Below, one piece after another: positions 63,119-64,000 of a stretch of DNA of 64,000 bases. Origin of the DNA: Thysanoteuthis rhombus (taxonomy: Eukaryota; Mollusca; Cephalopoda; Oegopsida; Thysanoteuthidae); contig OY735215.1 in NCBI GenBank assembly GCA_963457665.1, forward strand, positions 38,126,825 through 38,190,824, in the 5' to 3' direction. Under the pieces are notes generated by a model, which was given only the letters and a program-made list of their open reading frames with translations, made no database searches and was not told where the DNA came from. Every line of letters begins with the position of its first letter. Within the stretch, counting starts at the first letter, position 1. A program made the translations under genes and the position numbers.

Positions 63119-64000
63119 CATTATCATCATCAGTCTTTTAGGGTCCGTCTTTGGACATAGACCTTCCCCAGGATTTGCCACACTTCCCTATCATGGGCGT
63201 TGCAGAGCCAGTACTTCCTGAACTAGCTCGTCTCTCCATCTAACATTTTGCCGGCCTCAGTTGCGTATGTGGTCTCGGGGAATCCATGTTGTGAGTCGTG
63301 ATCCATCGATTGTCCGCCATTCTTGCAACATGGCCAGCCCACCGCCATTTGAGATTTTTAATGGATTCTATGATGACCCTAACTCTTGTGTTTTCTCAGA
63401 TGTACGGTGCTGTCTTGTGGTCTCTCCATGTGAGGCCCAGCATTATTCTTTCATGTGCACGTTGCATGGTTCTCAATTTACGGGTCTGTCTCTTGGTTAA
63501 GTTCCAAGTTTCAGCTCCATAAGTGACTAATGGGAGGATGCATTGGTTATACACCCTTCTCTTTAGGATTAATGAGATCTTCTTATTTTTGAAGGATGGG
63601 CCAGCTCTGCCAAAGGCTTGCCATCCTTGTGTGATTCTTCGCTTGATTTCTTCTTCTTTTGAGGGTCTCATGGAGATTCGTTGTCCTACGTAGATGTAGT
63701 GGTCTACTTCCTCCAGTTGTGTGTCTTCGATTTTGATCTTAGTGTTTTTATCCCCGATGTGGTTGTTGCACATGATCTTCATCTTGCTGAAGTTCATGTG
63801 TAGGCTGACTTTTTTGCTGTCTTCATTTAGTTCATCTATCATTACTTGGAGGTCGTGTAAGTTCTCTGCGAAAAGGGCTATGTCGTCTGCAAACCAACGA
63901 ATATTGATAAAATCTTTACCATTCTCTGTCTCTCAACTGGCGACTTTATGACTTTGAGAATGACTGACGCATCCATTCAAAGTGCTTGATCCTCTGAATT
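63119..64000 (-). mobile_element. RTE-like LINE, 3' part, cut by the window edge
   Basis: The RT catalytic motif F-A-D-D-I-A-L-F-A-E is encoded with the F-A-D-D codons at 63893-63882. The open frame 63842-63396 continues M-I-D-E-L-N-E-D, K-M-K-I-M-C-N-N, H-Y-I-Y-V-G-Q-R-I, E-I-K-R-R-I, W-Q-A-F-G-R and L-K-R-R-V-Y-N-Q-C-I-L-P. It then runs T-Y-G-A-E-T-W-N-L-T-K-R and H-E-R-I-M-L-G-L-T-W-R. Beyond a stop the tail reads W-R-W-A-G-H-V-A-R-M-A-D-N-R-W in another frame, ending at a short ATCATCATC-type tail at 63121-63131. A stop lies about 20 codons upstream of F-A-D-D. The element is inactive as seen, and its 5' part lies outside the window. Family placement as RTE-like is inference from motifs and tail. 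Confidence 0.92.

Noticed and set aside
63261-63522. Plus-strand open frames of 74-79 codons at the right end
   Set aside because: Antisense shadows of the minus-strand RTE-like LINE.

Overview
This 64 kb window is AT-rich, repeat-dominated metazoan nuclear DNA. I find no intact host gene, rRNA gene, functional tRNA gene, operon or CRISPR array. Every stretch with recognisable coding character is a decayed fragment of a transposable element, and most of the longer open frames are translations of microsatellites or of purine/pyrimidine tracts. The combination of RTE-like LINE 3' ends with (GAT)n tails, a Penelope-like element with a GIY-YIG remnant, an R2/R4-type LINE with a restriction-like endonuclease, mariner remnants, tRNA-derived short elements and about thirty long (TA)n arrays fits a mollusc. 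A cephalopod such as an octopus is plausible, but this is inference from repeat content only.

Layout. 1-7.3 kb: an old direct duplication (455-1125 / 1515-1875), a LINE 3' end, and a roughly 1.1 kb segment present twice about 2.67 kb apart, each copy carrying a (TA)n array and an RTE-like fragment. 7.3-16.5 kb: minisatellites (21 bp and 30 bp units), two more pairs of unclassified repeats, further LINE ends and a 1.25 kb pyrimidine tract. 16.7-20.7 kb: an imperfect direct repeat, a tRNA-derived SINE, a tRNA-like core flanked by inverted arms, and 1.5 kb of GATA-type satellite. 25.3-26.65 kb: Penelope-like reverse transcriptase plus GIY-YIG remnant (minus strand). 28.95-29.4 kb: N-terminal half of a mariner transposase. 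30-50 kb: mostly featureless AT-rich DNA broken by (TA)n arrays, purine/pyrimidine tracts and short dispersed repeats. 50-53.2 kb: a degraded R2/R4-type LINE between RTE-like ends. 53-64 kb: more (TA)n/(TG)n arrays, a reverse-transcriptase fragment of uncertain clade (58.7-59.08 kb), a C-terminal mariner remnant (60.9-61.55 kb), another inverted tRNA-like element (62.3-62.56 kb) and an RTE-like LINE running off the right edge (63.1-64 kb).

The best leads are structural. One is a recurring tRNA-like core set between inverted arms at three loci. Another is the recurrence of (TA)n arrays at the same internal or terminal position in diverged copies of several unrelated repeats, as if the arrays travel with, or are seeded by, those elements. 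Comparisons were made by eye; coordinates of diverged repeats are approximate to about 10-30 bases.
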